Shown one piece after another: positions 18,805 through 28,273 of a stretch of DNA of 64,000 nt (the stretch's first letter is position 1; every line of letters begins with the position of its first letter). The stretch is from Cupriavidus sp. D39 (lineage in GTDB: Bacteria; Pseudomonadota; Gammaproteobacteria; Burkholderiales; Burkholderiaceae), in the NCBI RefSeq assembly GCF_026627925.1, contig NZ_JAPNLE010000006.1:1-64000 (forward strand), given 5' to 3'. The notes below the pieces were generated by a model, which ran no database searches, had not been told where the DNA came from, and worked only from the letters and a program-made list of their open reading frames with translations. Made by a program: the position numbers and the translations under genes.

Positions 18805-19640
18805 GTGCGTTGTCTCCTTGGTTCTTGTAGGCGGCTTTGGCAGGGGTCAAGCATCCGCGATCTCCATCGCCGCGCCAATTTCGCATTTCAAAAGAGGGCT
18901 TTCAGGCGTCGTCATGCCAGGGGACAGATGCCCGACAACGGCGCGTGCGGTGCCTCGTTGGAAAAGTGCCGGGGCGGCCGAATGATCATGATCAGAGGTT
19001 CGACAAGGATGGGACCCGATGGATGCGTACCGCTTCACCGCGTCGCCGCATTCATACCGCTGGACACGTTCGGACATTCGTCGGAGTATGGGTCGCAACA
19101 TTTCCGACGTCCAAGACCCATATTGTCTCAACCCATACCTGCAGGGTATTGCACGAGCAGGCTACCACCCAGAAGTGAGTGTGGCGTATCCACTTCATTC
19201 GACCGATCCCGTTGATGAATCGCGGTGAGTCCAGATCGCCACGCACCGAAACCCATACCCTCCGCGTCTGTCTGCTAGCAGGGCTGAACCGTCGCGACGG
19301 CTGGAGCTGTTGTTGCAGATCGTTAATTCCGCTAGCGGTGACCGCTATATCCGCTAGCGATCACATGGCTGTAAACCTTTGATCTATACGGCGAAACGGC
19401 CGTTCAGTGGCGTTTTTTGCCGTTGTGCAAGAGCAACGCCACTTTCTGTCCATGTCCAACGATTCCGCTAATGCGGCGCGGCGGATCATTAATTCAGCTA
19501 ACGCGGGCTACGCCGAGCCGGTGTCGGCGAAATTCTATTGCTGGCCGGGCAGGGCGGACGGGGAGGGTGATATTTCGGTGGAGCCATGCGTATGACCGTG
19601 CAAAAGGTCGGAAAAATTGGGGGTATTCTGGCGATCCGCG
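18805..19640. other. Intergenic zone with repeat motifs and IS debris
   Basis: No credible gene is visible in these 830 bases. The first 30 bases hold the ribosome-binding region of the metallo-hydrolase. At 19244-19307 lies a sequence repeated near 40243. Four related short motifs of the type ATTCCGCTAGCG occur at about 19326, 19347, 19462 and 19492, and an AGTGGCGTT/AACGCCACT inverted pair lies near 19406-19443. Multiple spaced repeats of this kind are seen at IS21-family ends, so this may be IS debris. The remainder is unassigned. Confidence 0.45.
19244..19307. repeat. 64-bp dispersed repeat, copy 1
   Basis: This segment aligns with 40243-40308 in the same orientation, with about nine differences by eye. 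The best conserved parts are CCGCGTCTGTC, GCTAGCAG and CTGAACCGTCGCGA. A palindromic CTGCTAGCAG sits in the middle of this copy. Both copies lie in gene-free stretches. The origin is not known; it may be the end of an unrecognised mobile element. Confidence 0.6.
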
Positions 19641-20373
19641 TTCACGCCACGATCTTCGCGCCAGGGAGATCACCATTGAAAGCACTCGCCGGGGCGAGCT
19701 ACAAAAGGAAGCGATGCAGCACCGCGACCGGATACGCAAATTGCTGCGCACGGTGGGCTGCTGGCAGGACGTCAATGGCGACGTCGCAACGCGTCTCGCG
19801 ATGGGAGAGTTTTGCTGCCATGATGGCGCGCCCTTGCCGCCAGAGCTGCACGCGCGACTAACCAGGGAGTGCCGGCGCCTGGCCCTGGCTGAGCAGCAAT
19901 TTGCCGACCTCGAAAAAGAATTGATCGAACAATTGCCGGAACCCGTACAGAAACGCATCGCCGACCTCCAACGACTCAGGGCGGTCGGTCCAGTGGGGGC
20001 TACCCGACTCGTACTCGAGCTCTTCTGGCGACACTTTGATAACCGGCGCCAAGTGGGGTCCTGTGTCGGTCTGGTGCCTCAGCCCTACGACAGCGGTGAG
20101 AGCCGGGTTGACCAGGGAATCAGTAAGCAGGGCAACCGGCGAGTGCGCTCCTTGCTGATCGAGATGGCGTGGCTCTGGCTGCGCTATCAGCCCGACAGCG
20201 CGATCGCGCGGTGGTTCACGCAGCGTACCTTGGGCAATCCGCAGAACAAGCGGAGCAAACGTATTGCCATCGTCGCGGTGGCGCGGCGGCTCGTCATCGC
20301 GTTGTGGCGCTACCTTGAGCACGGGGTCATACCCGAGGGCGCGGTACTGAAGCACGCAAGAACCGGAGGGTAG
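19640..20373 (+). pseudogene. IS110-family (IS1111-like) transposase, N-terminally truncated
   Basis: The intact C-terminal part from about 19700 matches the Transposase_20 domain of IS110-family enzymes: IADLQRLRAVGPVGATRLVLE, then GISKQGNRRVRSLLIEMAWL, and IAIVAVARRLVIALWRYLEHG near the end. The N-terminal RuvC-like DEDD domain is missing, and the sequence upstream of about 19650 does not fit it in any frame. The remnant cannot transpose on its own. About 370 bases of non-coding tail follow it. Confidence 0.85.
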
Positions 20374-20793
20374 AGACAGACAGTTCAACAATTGGTGACA
20401 GGGTAGGGATTAAATTGCTCCATTCGTCGTTACGTAGCAAAGTTAAAAGCAGACAGGCCCGCGCAGATCGCTGGTTGCTAAGCGACCGACACTAATAGAT
20501 GGGGCTTGTCGCATCCGTGTCTTCTACGCGCTACGCGCATGCAGGACTATGCCGGAAACATCCGGCGGATAGAAGTTTGTGATGGCGATCAGGGGCCTCA
20601 CGCAATGATGACCCGGAACTTGAAACTGACAGCAACACGACGCGTGTCGCCCTTGAGCAAAGTTTAGTGAGGACCATTTTTAGCGAAAAACCTTGACTCA
20701 ATTCTCATCATAGAAGCGATCTGCAACACCAAGTGTTGCGAGCGTCTGCCTGATTGCTAAAATGCAATTAATCGCCAAAACTTGCCCCAATCT
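20374..20793. other. Non-coding tail downstream of the IS1111-like remnant
   Basis: These 420 bases have no plausible gene. The stretch up to about 20740 looks like the 3' non-coding region of an IS1111-group element, where members of this group are known to encode the bridge RNA. An AT-rich segment with AACCTTGACTCAATTCTCAT near 20689-20710 could be close to the element's right end. The assignment rests on position and family knowledge, not on a structural match. Confidence 0.4.
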
Positions 20794-20949
20794 TCAACCG
20801 GCCTTAGCCTGCCTTAGCCCGCCCTGCGGCGGCTCGATCTTCAGCACGTCGGCGCCGTGGTCGCCAAGGATCTGTCCGCAGTAGGAGCCGCCGAGGTCTA
20901 CCACGCGGATGCCGGCGATTGCGCCGGAAGTTTTGCCTGTTCGTGACAT
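20794..20949 (-). pseudogene. CaiB/BaiF CoA-transferase, N-terminal fragment
   Basis: Reading leftward from the ATG at 20949 gives 51 residues, including IAGIRVVDLGGSYCGQILGD and HGADVLKIEPPQGG. This is the unmistakable N-terminus of class III (CaiB/BaiF) CoA-transferases, which are normally about 400 residues. The frame then ends at a TGA at 20794 and no continuation is visible downstream. A C-terminal CoA-transferase fragment lies at 26522-26675 on the same strand, downstream of a second copy of the same oxidoreductase gene. This fragment follows the flavin reductase pseudogene and was probably the third gene of that operon. Confidence 0.85.
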
Positions 20950-21113
20950 GGTATGCCTTCAGTGGAACTGCGCGTCGGCGTGGACTTGACGGTCGGGACA
21001 CATGTTGATGACAGGCAGCAGCGCCGAGCCGAACGTCATTGTGTAGCCGTCAGGCTCGGCGAGCGCCAATGTCTTCTCCCGACGTCGGGGCCGGGATGCG
21101 GGTTGAGTTGATT

Positions 21114-21910
21114 CTACTGCAGCCGTGCCGGCGCGATGCGGTGGGTGCTCGCGTTGAAGTTGATGATCGGGTTGGCCTGGTTACAGGTGGTCTTGCGGAT
21201 CTTCCCGACGATCAGGTCGTGCGTGCCGAGGACTTCGGTGCAGACGATGTCGCATTCGATGCTGGCCAGCGCATCCGTCAGCACGGGCAGACCGTGGTCG
21301 CCTTCGCGCCACTGGCCGGTGGCGAATCGCGCAGGCCCTTGCGGAGCCTTGAGAAAGTCGTCGATGACCGCGTGGTGCTCTTCGCCCAGCACGTTCGCCA
21401 CGAAGCGTCCGGTGCGCAGCAGGGCACCGTGTGCCGAGGCGGCCTGCTGCACGAAGAAGCCGACCATGGGAGGGAGGCTGACACCGAAGTCAGACTGGAG
21501 ACGATGATGCCGGCTACATCCTCGCCGCTGCCGGTGGTGACGGCACTGATGCCCGCAGGCAGCGCGCGCATGGCGGCCTTGAACTCGTCGACCGACACGA
21601 CCTCGTCGTTTTCGTTGACGGTGACGTGAGCACGGATTTCGCCGCGCTCGTCCACCCAGCCGTGGCGGGCCGCGTAGCCCACCATGGCCGAAAAGCCGGA
21701 CTCCCACGCCGGATCGCCGGCGTGGCCGGACAGGAAGCGCAGCACGGACGGCGCCAGGCGCAGGTGGCGCTCATCCTCGCGCCGCCCGATGCGGGCTATG
21801 GCGCGCTCCAGCCGCTCGTGTGGCTGCGGATCGACCAGTACGTCCAGTCGCTTGAATTCTGCCGGTTCGCGCAGCGTAATGGCGCCGGCATTGGTCAGGT
21901 GAATACGCAT
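21114..21910 (-). pseudogene. Flavin reductase-domain protein, frameshifted
   Basis: The start at 21910 (MRIHLTNAGAITLREPAEF) leads into a region of about 100 residues without a recognised domain. Next comes a flavin reductase-like domain beginning near VDEFKAAMRALPAGISAVTT. The frame breaks near 21490, after IVSSLTSVS. Its continuation (LPPMVGFFVQQAAS, RFVANVLGEEHH, and the C-terminal NPIINFNAS) is in another frame down to 21114. One inserted base would restore about 265 residues. The intact enzyme would reduce FMN for the adjacent luciferase-like monooxygenase, which starts its reading frame only 10 bases upstream. Confidence 0.83.
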
Positions 21911-21920
21911 GGCATCGTCC

Positions 21921-22984
21921 TCAGGCTGCGATACGGAGGCCGCCAACCTCCTTGCGGATGGCCGGGATGATGCGGTCGCCCCAAAGCTCGATCTGCTTCA
22001 GCATCGTCTTCTGGTCGAAGTCGCCGAGCTGGGTCTGCAGCGCGATGTGCTTGGGACGCAGGATGCTGATTTCCTCCAGCAGCTTGTCAATGACTTCGTT
22101 GACCGAACCTACCGGTAGGTTCTTGCGCAGCTGATCGAAGGTCGGGTCGGTTTCGGACGGTACTTCCTTGACCATGTAGCCGTCGTCGCTCTGGGCGCGG
22201 CGGAATTTGAGGCTCTCGGAAATGCGGCGCTGGAAGCGAGCGCAATCCAAGTAGGCGTCGATCTCGGCATTGTTGTCGGAGGCGTAGCCGCAGCGCAGGA
22301 AGCCGAACTTCACGTCGCGGTCGAGGTCCTTGCCGTTGTCCTCGGCAACCTTCTCGAGGCGGCTGCGCAGGCCGGCGATGGCGTCGTTGCCGTTAAGCAG
22401 CGCCGTCACGAAGAGGTTGTGGTTCTCGCGCACGCCGCGCGCCAGCGTGACCGGGTTGCCCGAGGTGATCCACAGCGGCGGCATCGGTTCCTGCAAGCAG
22501 CGCACGGCGATCGAGCTGGGCGGAATGTTCAGGAACTTGCCGTCATGCTCGAAGATCTTCTGCGTCAGGCCCTTGGGAATAACATCAAGGAATTCATTGA
22601 AGATGGCGCCAGATTCAGTGATGTCCACGCCAAAGCGCTCGAACTCGAACTGCTGGTAGCCCGAACCCACGCCAAGATCCAGGCGGCCGTTCGACACCGT
22701 ATCCACGAAGCCCACCTCGGCCAGGAAACGCGCCGGGTGATACAGCGGCAGGATACATACCGCCGTGCCCAGGCGGATGCGGTGCGTCTTGGCAGCGGCA
22801 TGGGCCACCATCATCAGCGGGGAGGGGAGAGCGAGTAGTTGTTGAAATGGTGCTCGGCGTACCACGCAGTGTTGAAACCTGCCTGTTCCGCCATCACGGT
22901 CTGCTCGATGGAGTTGCCGATGACTTCCCGGGAAGTCTGGTGATAGCCTCGCTGCTGGGCCAAGATGAATACGCCGAATTCCAT
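21921..22984 (-). pseudogene. Luciferase-like (LLM) flavin-dependent oxidoreductase, copy 1, frameshifted
   Basis: From the ATG at 22984 the protein begins MEFGVFILAQQRGYHQTSRE and runs to NTAWYAEHHFNNYSLS. The frame is then lost near 22820, in a C-rich run. The rest of the enzyme is open in the next frame to 21921, with LMMVAHAAAKTHRIRLGTAV, GRLDLGVGSGYQQFEFERFG and PMPPLWITSGNP. Restoring one base gives about 354 residues, a full bacterial luciferase-family monooxygenase that would use reduced FMN. A second, more eroded copy lies at 26676-27201, and a LysR gene is divergent from each copy. Confidence 0.87.
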
Positions 22985-23095
22985 GGTGTCTCCTAAAGAA
23001 TACTCGATGAATTTGTAAGGAAATTTTAGGTGCCGGGTGGAGGTGGCCGGAATAGGGGAAAGGCGGCGTTCTGTACTGCAAGAATTGGAGGAATG

Positions 23096-23985
23096 ATGGA
23101 CGGGCTTCGCGCCGTGGAGCTTTCTCTGTCGATCTCGAAGACGGTGCGTTTCGCCGAGACGGCGCGGCAGTTCGGCGTGTCGGCCACATCCGTGTCGCGC
23201 ATGATCACCGATTTCGAGAACGAGCTGAATGTGAAGCTGCTGATGCGCTCCACGCGCCACGTGGTACTGATCGAGGCGGGAGAGGAATATGCGCGGGAAC
23301 TGGAAGGCATCCTCTGGAACATCAACCAGGCGCACCGCAACATCACCGAGATCCGCGCTGCGCCCCCAAGGGCACACTGCGCGTGCACTCGCGCATGATG
23401 TTGGGGCTTGGAGTGCTGCCGCCGCTGGTGGCCGCCTTCCGCCAACAGTACCCGGACATTCATATCGAACTGGTGCTTTCCAAGGCCAAGACGGCTCTGC
23501 GGCGCAACAACTTCGACATCGATTTCCGGATTTCACCGGCGGTAGAGGCCGGGCTCAAGCGGCGCATCCTGTACCGGAGCGAGCGCTACCTGGTGGCCTC
23601 GCCGGCTTACCTGGAACGCCAGCCGGCACCCGCGCAGCCGGGCGACATCCTCCATCACGATTGCATGGCGCATCTCTTGCCGGGGAGTCACTACAGCTGG
23701 CACTTCAAGCGCGGCGAGGCCGTCGAGGGAGTGAACTTCAAGCCCCAGCATGTCACACAACAGCGGTGTCGCGCTGCTGAAACTGGCGCGGCTGGGCGAG
23801 GGCATTGCACTGCTCGATGGCTACACGATCCAGAACCGATATCTCGCGCGGCACGATGGTGCGGCTCCTGCCGGAGTTCCGCGTCACCAACACCACCTTC
23901 GAGGAAGGGATCTATGCGACGATCCTGAACACGACCATGATCCCGGCCAAGATCGTAATTATGCCCTGCAGCGCATAAGCCGTAT
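23096..23985 (+). pseudogene. LysR-type regulator, copy 1, multiply frameshifted
   Basis: The DNA-binding domain is intact (ETARQFGVSATSVSRMITDF, NVKLLMRSTRHVVLIEAGEE). The frame then breaks near 23365 at a CCC run, again near 23757 after HVTQQ, and again near 23850. The pieces together match the intact regulator at 27311-28273 along its whole length up to about 23960, and the last 60 or so residues are lost. It is divergent from the LLM copy 1 gene across about 110 bases that are also partly conserved in copy 2. Confidence 0.88.
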
Positions 23986-24244
23986 GCCGGCCGACCTTCA
24001 GGATGGCAAGCCGATAGGCCGCCTCGGAAGTTGAGCGATCGCCAGCCTCCATTTCGCACGCGAAGAGGAATTGCCCTGATACTCATCAACTGCCTCGTCC
24101 TCGCCCCCAAGTGAAACGGTAAGGGTACCGCCGGGCACCACGCTATCGGTCGTCATTCAAAACGACGAGTTGGCAGAGTCAGGCCCTTGCCAGACTGATG
24201 CCAAAGGGAAGTCGCCTGGCCGCTCCGTCCCGCTAATCGCCCAC

Positions 24245-25237
24245 TCAATCGATCCCCAGCTTGGCTACCTTCGCAAGGCTTTGCCAGGCATCAATGTCGT
24301 CCCGCACCGTTGCTGTGAACTGGCTGACGGTTCTTGTCACTGGGCGCGGCATGTTTTGCTGCGCGAATTTTTGCACCACTTCCTCGGTGGCCAGAATACG
24401 GTTGATCTCAAGATTCAGCCGTTGCACGATTTCCGGCGGCGTGCGGGCCGGGGCAAAGACGCCGTACCAGCCATCTTTATTGAAGCGATAGCCTTGTTCG
24501 GTCAGCGTGGGCACATCTGGCAGGGCCGGCCCTCGCGCCGATCCGGTGCAGCCGAGTGCGACCAGTTTCCCCGAGCGAATGTGTGGCACTGGCGAGGCGA
24601 TATCGGTGAAGCCGACGAGTATGTTTTTCGACAGCAGATCGGTCACAAGCTGGGCGCTGCCTTTGAAGGGGATGTGCTGCATCGACAGGCCGTAGTGTGT
24701 CTTGATGGCTTCCATCACAAGGTGGCCCGTCGAGCCATTACCCCAGGAGCCGTAGGCCAGCTTGTCGGGATTGGCCTTGGCATAGCGCACCAGATCGGCG
24801 AGGTTCTTGAAACCGGTGGACGGATGCGCGACCAGCAGGATGCCGGCAGCGCCAACCTGCGCCACTGGCGCCAGATCTCTTAACGCGTCATAAGGCATCT
24901 TGGGCTGAATGATGGGATTGATCGCGATGGCCGATGAGGGCGTGATCAGCAGGGTGTAGCCGTCTGCCGGGCTCTTGGCCACCATATCGATGCCGATGAG
25001 GCTGTTGGCCCCGGGCCTGTTGTCCACCACCACTGGCTGGCGCAGCGCTCCATTCAGGTTCGCCGCGATCAGCCGCGCGAAGATGTCCATGCCGGCCCCC
25101 GCCGGCCCGGGTACCACCAGCCGGATGGGACGATTCGGCCAGCCGGTCGCCGCTACGCCGAGATTGGGCCACGATTGCAAGGCAAAGAGGGCGGCGCCGC
25201 CAAGGCAGGTGCGTCGGCGCGTGGGCGAGTGATTCAT
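24245..25237 (-). CDS. Bug-family periplasmic solute-binding protein
   Basis: This gene encodes 330 residues. The N-terminus has a twin-arginine-like run (TRRRTCLGGAALFAL) and a probable cleavage site near residue 30. The mature part begins WPNRPIRLVVPGPAGAGMD, the standard start of Bug (TctC-like) receptors, and continues with VDNRPGANSLIGIDMVAKSPADGYTL and YGSWGNGSTGHL. Bug receptors are very numerous in Cupriavidus and relatives and bind carboxylates in the periplasm; most lack a linked TctAB membrane part, as here. It lies in the catabolic zone between the two LLM copies and probably captures the pathway substrate. Confidence 0.93.
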   Translation of the reverse strand: MNHSPTRRRTCLGGAALFALQSWPNLGVAATGWPNRPIRLVVPGPAGAGMDIFARLIAANLNGALRQPVVVDNRPGANSLIGIDMVAKSPADGYTLLITPSSAIAINPIIQPKMPYDALRDLAPVAQVGAAGILLVAHPSTGFKNLADLVRYAKANPDKLAYGSWGNGSTGHLVMEAIKTHYGLSMQHIPFKGSAQLVTDLLSKNILVGFTDIASPVPHIRSGKLVALGCTGSARGPALPDVPTLTEQGYRFNKDGWYGVFAPARTPPEIVQRLNLEINRILATEEVVQKFAQQNMPRPVTRTVSQFTATVRDDIDAWQSLAKVAKLGID

Positions 25238-25383
25238 GGCTTTGTCTCCAGTGTCTTTTTATCGATTTGACCGGGTGGGCGATCCATCCCGGTACGAGAG
25301 GCTGGCATACGCCTGCGCTCTCAATGCCGTGCCGCGCGCACGGCCAACGCGCCGCGTTGAATCTGGCGCGGTGTTCTGAAGCC

Positions 25384-25435
25384 CTCTGCAAGGAGCGTGC
25401 AGAGATTCTAGCGAGGATGATTCAGGAACATTCCT
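25384..25435. promoter_or_regulatory. Two inverted repeats in a divergent promoter region
   Basis: Between the leftward Bug gene and the rightward short-chain dehydrogenase lie CTCTGCA-(7)-TGCAGAG at 25384-25404 and AGGAA-CA-TTCCT at 25424-25435. Both are perfect inverted arms. A shared intergenic region with two such repeats could be an operator for a regulator of the catabolic genes, but no experiment or known consensus supports this directly. Confidence 0.4.
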
Positions 25436-25534
25436 GCAATAACCTTGAATGTGTTCTGCACAAAACGTGGGGAGTGGATCAAGGCCACCTGCTGCTACCA
25501 TGGCCGCGCCTCCCCCATCGGATCAGGAACAGCA

Positions 25535-26287
25535 ATGCAGGCATTGAAAGGTAAGGTGGCGTTGGTCACCGGCGCTGGCTCTGGCATTGGCCGGGCCAAC
25601 AGTGTCGTCATGGCCGCGCGTGGCGCAGCCATCATCGTGAACGACCTTAACGTCACCGGCGCCGAAGCGACCGTAGCGCTGATTCAGCAGGCCGGTGGCG
25701 TGGCGGTGGCGTGCATCGCCGATGTTTCGGACGCGGTTAGCGTGGAGCAGGCGTTCACGGCAGCGCAGAAGGAACTGGGAACGGTGGATATTCTCGTGAA
25801 CAACGCGGGCATCGCCAGCGGCATGCCTGCGTTCGAGGACATTGACGTAGCCGCGATCGACCGCATGTTCAACGTGACGGTGAAGGGTGCCATGCTTTGC
25901 ACCCGGGCCGTGCTGCCAGGCATGAAACAGCGCGGGCGTGGCAAGATCATCAATACGTCGTCGATTACCGCATTCGGATCGCATCGGCGGGGCAGTGTCT
26001 ATGCGGCGGCGAAAGGCGCCATCATCAGCCTGACGCGCGCATGGGCTCGGGAGTTTGCCGAGTGGAATATCCACGTCAATGCCGTCGCGCCGGGGCGTGT
26101 GCAGACGCCGATGAGCGCGGGTCTGAGCACGAACCCGTCGTACGAGGAGGAGGTGCGGCGTCGCGTGCCGCTGGGGCGCAGGGCGTTGCCAGAGGAGATC
26201 GCTTGCGTGGTCGCCTTTCTGGCGTCTTCGGACGCCGACTACATGACGGGCCAGGTGCTGAGTCCGAACGGCGGCGAGATCATGTGA
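25535..26287 (+). CDS. Short-chain dehydrogenase/reductase
   Basis: This gene encodes 250 residues, the classic SDR length. It has the cofactor motif TGAGSGIG at residues 12-19, NNAGIA near 89, the catalytic Ser in TSSITAFG near 141 and the YAAAK active site near 155-159. An Asp (VNDLN) after the second strand points to NAD(H) rather than NADP(H). The ATG at 25535 is used because the upstream in-frame start would add 30 residues outside the fold. It stands alone between two converging fragments. Oxidation of a hydroxyl intermediate of the pathway is likely; the substrate is unknown. Confidence 0.92.
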   Translation: MQALKGKVALVTGAGSGIGRANSVVMAARGAAIIVNDLNVTGAEATVALIQQAGGVAVACIADVSDAVSVEQAFTAAQKELGTVDILVNNAGIASGMPAFEDIDVAAIDRMFNVTVKGAMLCTRAVLPGMKQRGRGKIINTSSITAFGSHRRGSVYAAAKGAIISLTRAWAREFAEWNIHVNAVAPGRVQTPMSAGLSTNPSYEEEVRRRVPLGRRALPEEIACVVAFLASSDADYMTGQVLSPNGGEIM

Positions 26288-26521
26288 CGGTAGTCGGGGG
26301 CCAGGATCCCCGTCCTTGGCGCCTCCTGACACATTTGTTCCACCACTGGCAATCTTTCCCTATGCCTCCATTTGGGGCGGTGCCCGGCACCTCGCCTACA
26401 ACGAGCATTGCTGACAAGATTCCAGGTCAGGGCTAGCTCGGTATCCATCCGTCGCCCTACCAGGATCCGCGTCTGCTGTATTTTTCCGAACAGCGAGACG
26501 CAGGTCGGCCGCTACCGGCAG

Positions 26522-26675
26522 TTACTGCGTTCTCTCCGCCAGAAACCCGTCCCCCGGCATCAGCGGTGCAAACCGGTACGTGGCCGGCGTGCGTGTTAGC
26601 TTGACCGGTGCGCCCAGCCCGCGATAGGCATCCGCCATTTCCACCACCATGCCGCGGTGAGCTGTGTGCGGATGT
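26522..26675 (-). pseudogene. CaiB/BaiF CoA-transferase, C-terminal fragment
   Basis: Reading leftward to a TAA at 26522 gives HRGMVVEMADAYRGLGAPVK and TRTPATYRFAPLMPGDGFLA. This resembles the C-terminal tail of class III CoA-transferases, in which a glycine-rich PVK/RxxTPA segment closes the protein. No N-terminal part is attached. It is joined directly to the truncated LLM copy 2 gene at about 26676, as if the segment between the middle of the LLM gene and the end of the CoA-transferase had been deleted. The matching N-terminal fragment lies at 20794-20949. Confidence 0.7.
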
Positions 26676-27201
26676 TGCCCGAGGTGATCCACAGCGGCGG
26701 CATCGGTTCCTGCACGTACCGCACGGCGATCGAACTGGGCGGAATTTTCAGGAACTGGCCGTCGTGCTCGAAGATCTTCTGCGTCAGGCCCTTGGGAATG
26801 ACGTCAAGGAATTCATTGAAGATGGCGCCAGATTCAGTGATGTCCAAGTCAAAGCGCTCGAACTCGACCTGCTGGTAGCCCGAACTCACGCCCAGGTCCA
26901 GGCGGCCGTTCGATCCCGTATCCACGAAGCCCACTTCGGCCAGGAAACGCACCGGGTGATACAGGCAGGATACACACTGCGGTGCCCATGCGGATGCGTT
27001 GGGTCTTGGCGGCGGCGTGGGCCACCATCATCAGCGAGGAGGGTGGAGAGCGAGTAGTTGTTGAAACGGTGCTCGGCGTACCAGGCGGTGTTGATACCTG
27101 CCTGTTCCGCCATCACGGTCTGTTCGATGGAGTTGCTGATGACTTCCCGGGGTCTGGTGATAACCTCGCTGCTGGACCAAGATAAGTACGCCGTATTTCA
27201 T
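26676..27201 (-). pseudogene. LLM flavin-dependent oxidoreductase, copy 2, truncated
   Basis: The ATG at 27201 opens MKYGVLILVQQRGYHQT, but the frame is lost almost at once and changes again near 27040 and 26965. The middle part is clear (GRLDLGVSSGYQQVEFERFD, SGAIFNEFLDVIPKGLTQKI) and ends at PMPPLWITSGN. There it is fused to an unrelated CoA-transferase tail. The C-terminal half present in copy 1 is missing. DNA identity with copy 1 is high. It is divergent from the intact LysR gene. Confidence 0.88.
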
Positions 27202-27310
27202 GATGTCTCCTGAAAACACCTGTGAAGGTTTCAGGAACTTCTAGGTGCCGGATGTTGCCGGCCGGAATAGGGCAAAGGCGGCGTTCTGTACTGCAAAAAT
27301 TGGAGGAATG

Positions 27311-28273
27311 ATGGACAGGCTTCGCGCCATGGAGCTTTTTCTATCGATATCGAAGACGGAGAGCTTCTCCGAGACAGCGCGGCGGTTCGGGGTGTCGGCC
27401 ACATCCGTTTCGCGTATGATCACCGACTTCGAGAGTGCGCTGAACGTCAAGCTACTGATGCGCTCCACGCGCCAGGTGGTGCTGACGGAGGCGGGTCAGG
27501 AATACGCGCGGGAGCTGGAAGGGATCCTGTGGAACATCAATCAGGCGCACCGCAACATCACCGAGATCCGCGCCGCGCCCAAGGGTACGCTACGCGTGCA
27601 TTCGCGCATGATGTTCGGTCTGGGTGTGCTGCCGCCACTGATGGCGGCCTTCCGTCGCAAGTACCCGGACATTCATATCGAACTAGTGCTGTCCGAATCG
27701 AAGGCAGACCTGCGGCGCAACAACTTCGACATCGATTTCCGGATTTCACCGCCCGTGGAGGCCGGACTGAAACGGCGCATCCTGTTCCGGAGCGAGCGCT
27801 ATATGGTGGCGTCGCCAGCCTATCTGGAGCGCAGGACGGCACCTGTGCAACCGACCGATATCCTTGAACACGATTGCATGGCGTATCTGCTGCCAGGCGG
27901 CCATCACAACTGGCATTTCAAGCGCGATGACGCCATCGAAGAGGTGAGTTTCAAGCCGCGGCATGTCACCAACAACGGTGTCGCCTTGCTGGAACTGGCG
28001 CGGCTGGGCGAGGGCATTGCGCTGCTCGACGATTATACGGTCCACCACGACATCTCGAACGGCACGCTGGTGCGGCTATTTTCCGACTACCGTGTGACCA
28101 ACACCACGTTCGAAGAAGGGATGTTCGCGACAATCCTGGACACCGCGATGATCCCGGCCAAGATCCGGCTGTTTCTCGACTTCGTGGCCTCGCAGGTCTC
28201 CGGCGAGGCGCTGCGGTTCTCCGCGTATGGCAAATCGAGCGCCATCAGCGACAGCGCCACCCCCAACCCTTAG
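27311..28273 (+). CDS. LysR-type transcriptional regulator (intact copy 2)
   Basis: This gene encodes 320 residues. The N-terminal winged helix contains SETARRFGVSATSVSRMITD with the following NVKLLMRSTRQVVLTEAGQE, and the LysR substrate-binding fold extends to about 300 (KGTLRVHSRMMFGLGVLPPL begins it). A GGAGG lies upstream of two adjacent ATG codons; the second gives better spacing. It is divergent from the decayed LLM copy 2 and is the only intact LysR gene in the decayed zone. Its stop codon overlaps that of the convergent SMP-30 gene by four bases. It could now control remaining catabolic genes in trans. Confidence 0.92.
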   Translation: MDRLRAMELFLSISKTESFSETARRFGVSATSVSRMITDFESALNVKLLMRSTRQVVLTEAGQEYARELEGILWNINQAHRNITEIRAAPKGTLRVHSRMMFGLGVLPPLMAAFRRKYPDIHIELVLSESKADLRRNNFDIDFRISPPVEAGLKRRILFRSERYMVASPAYLERRTAPVQPTDILEHDCMAYLLPGGHHNWHFKRDDAIEEVSFKPRHVTNNGVALLELARLGEGIALLDDYTVHHDISNGTLVRLFSDYRVTNTTFEEGMFATILDTAMIPAKIRLFLDFVASQVSGEALRFSAYGKSSAISDSATPNP

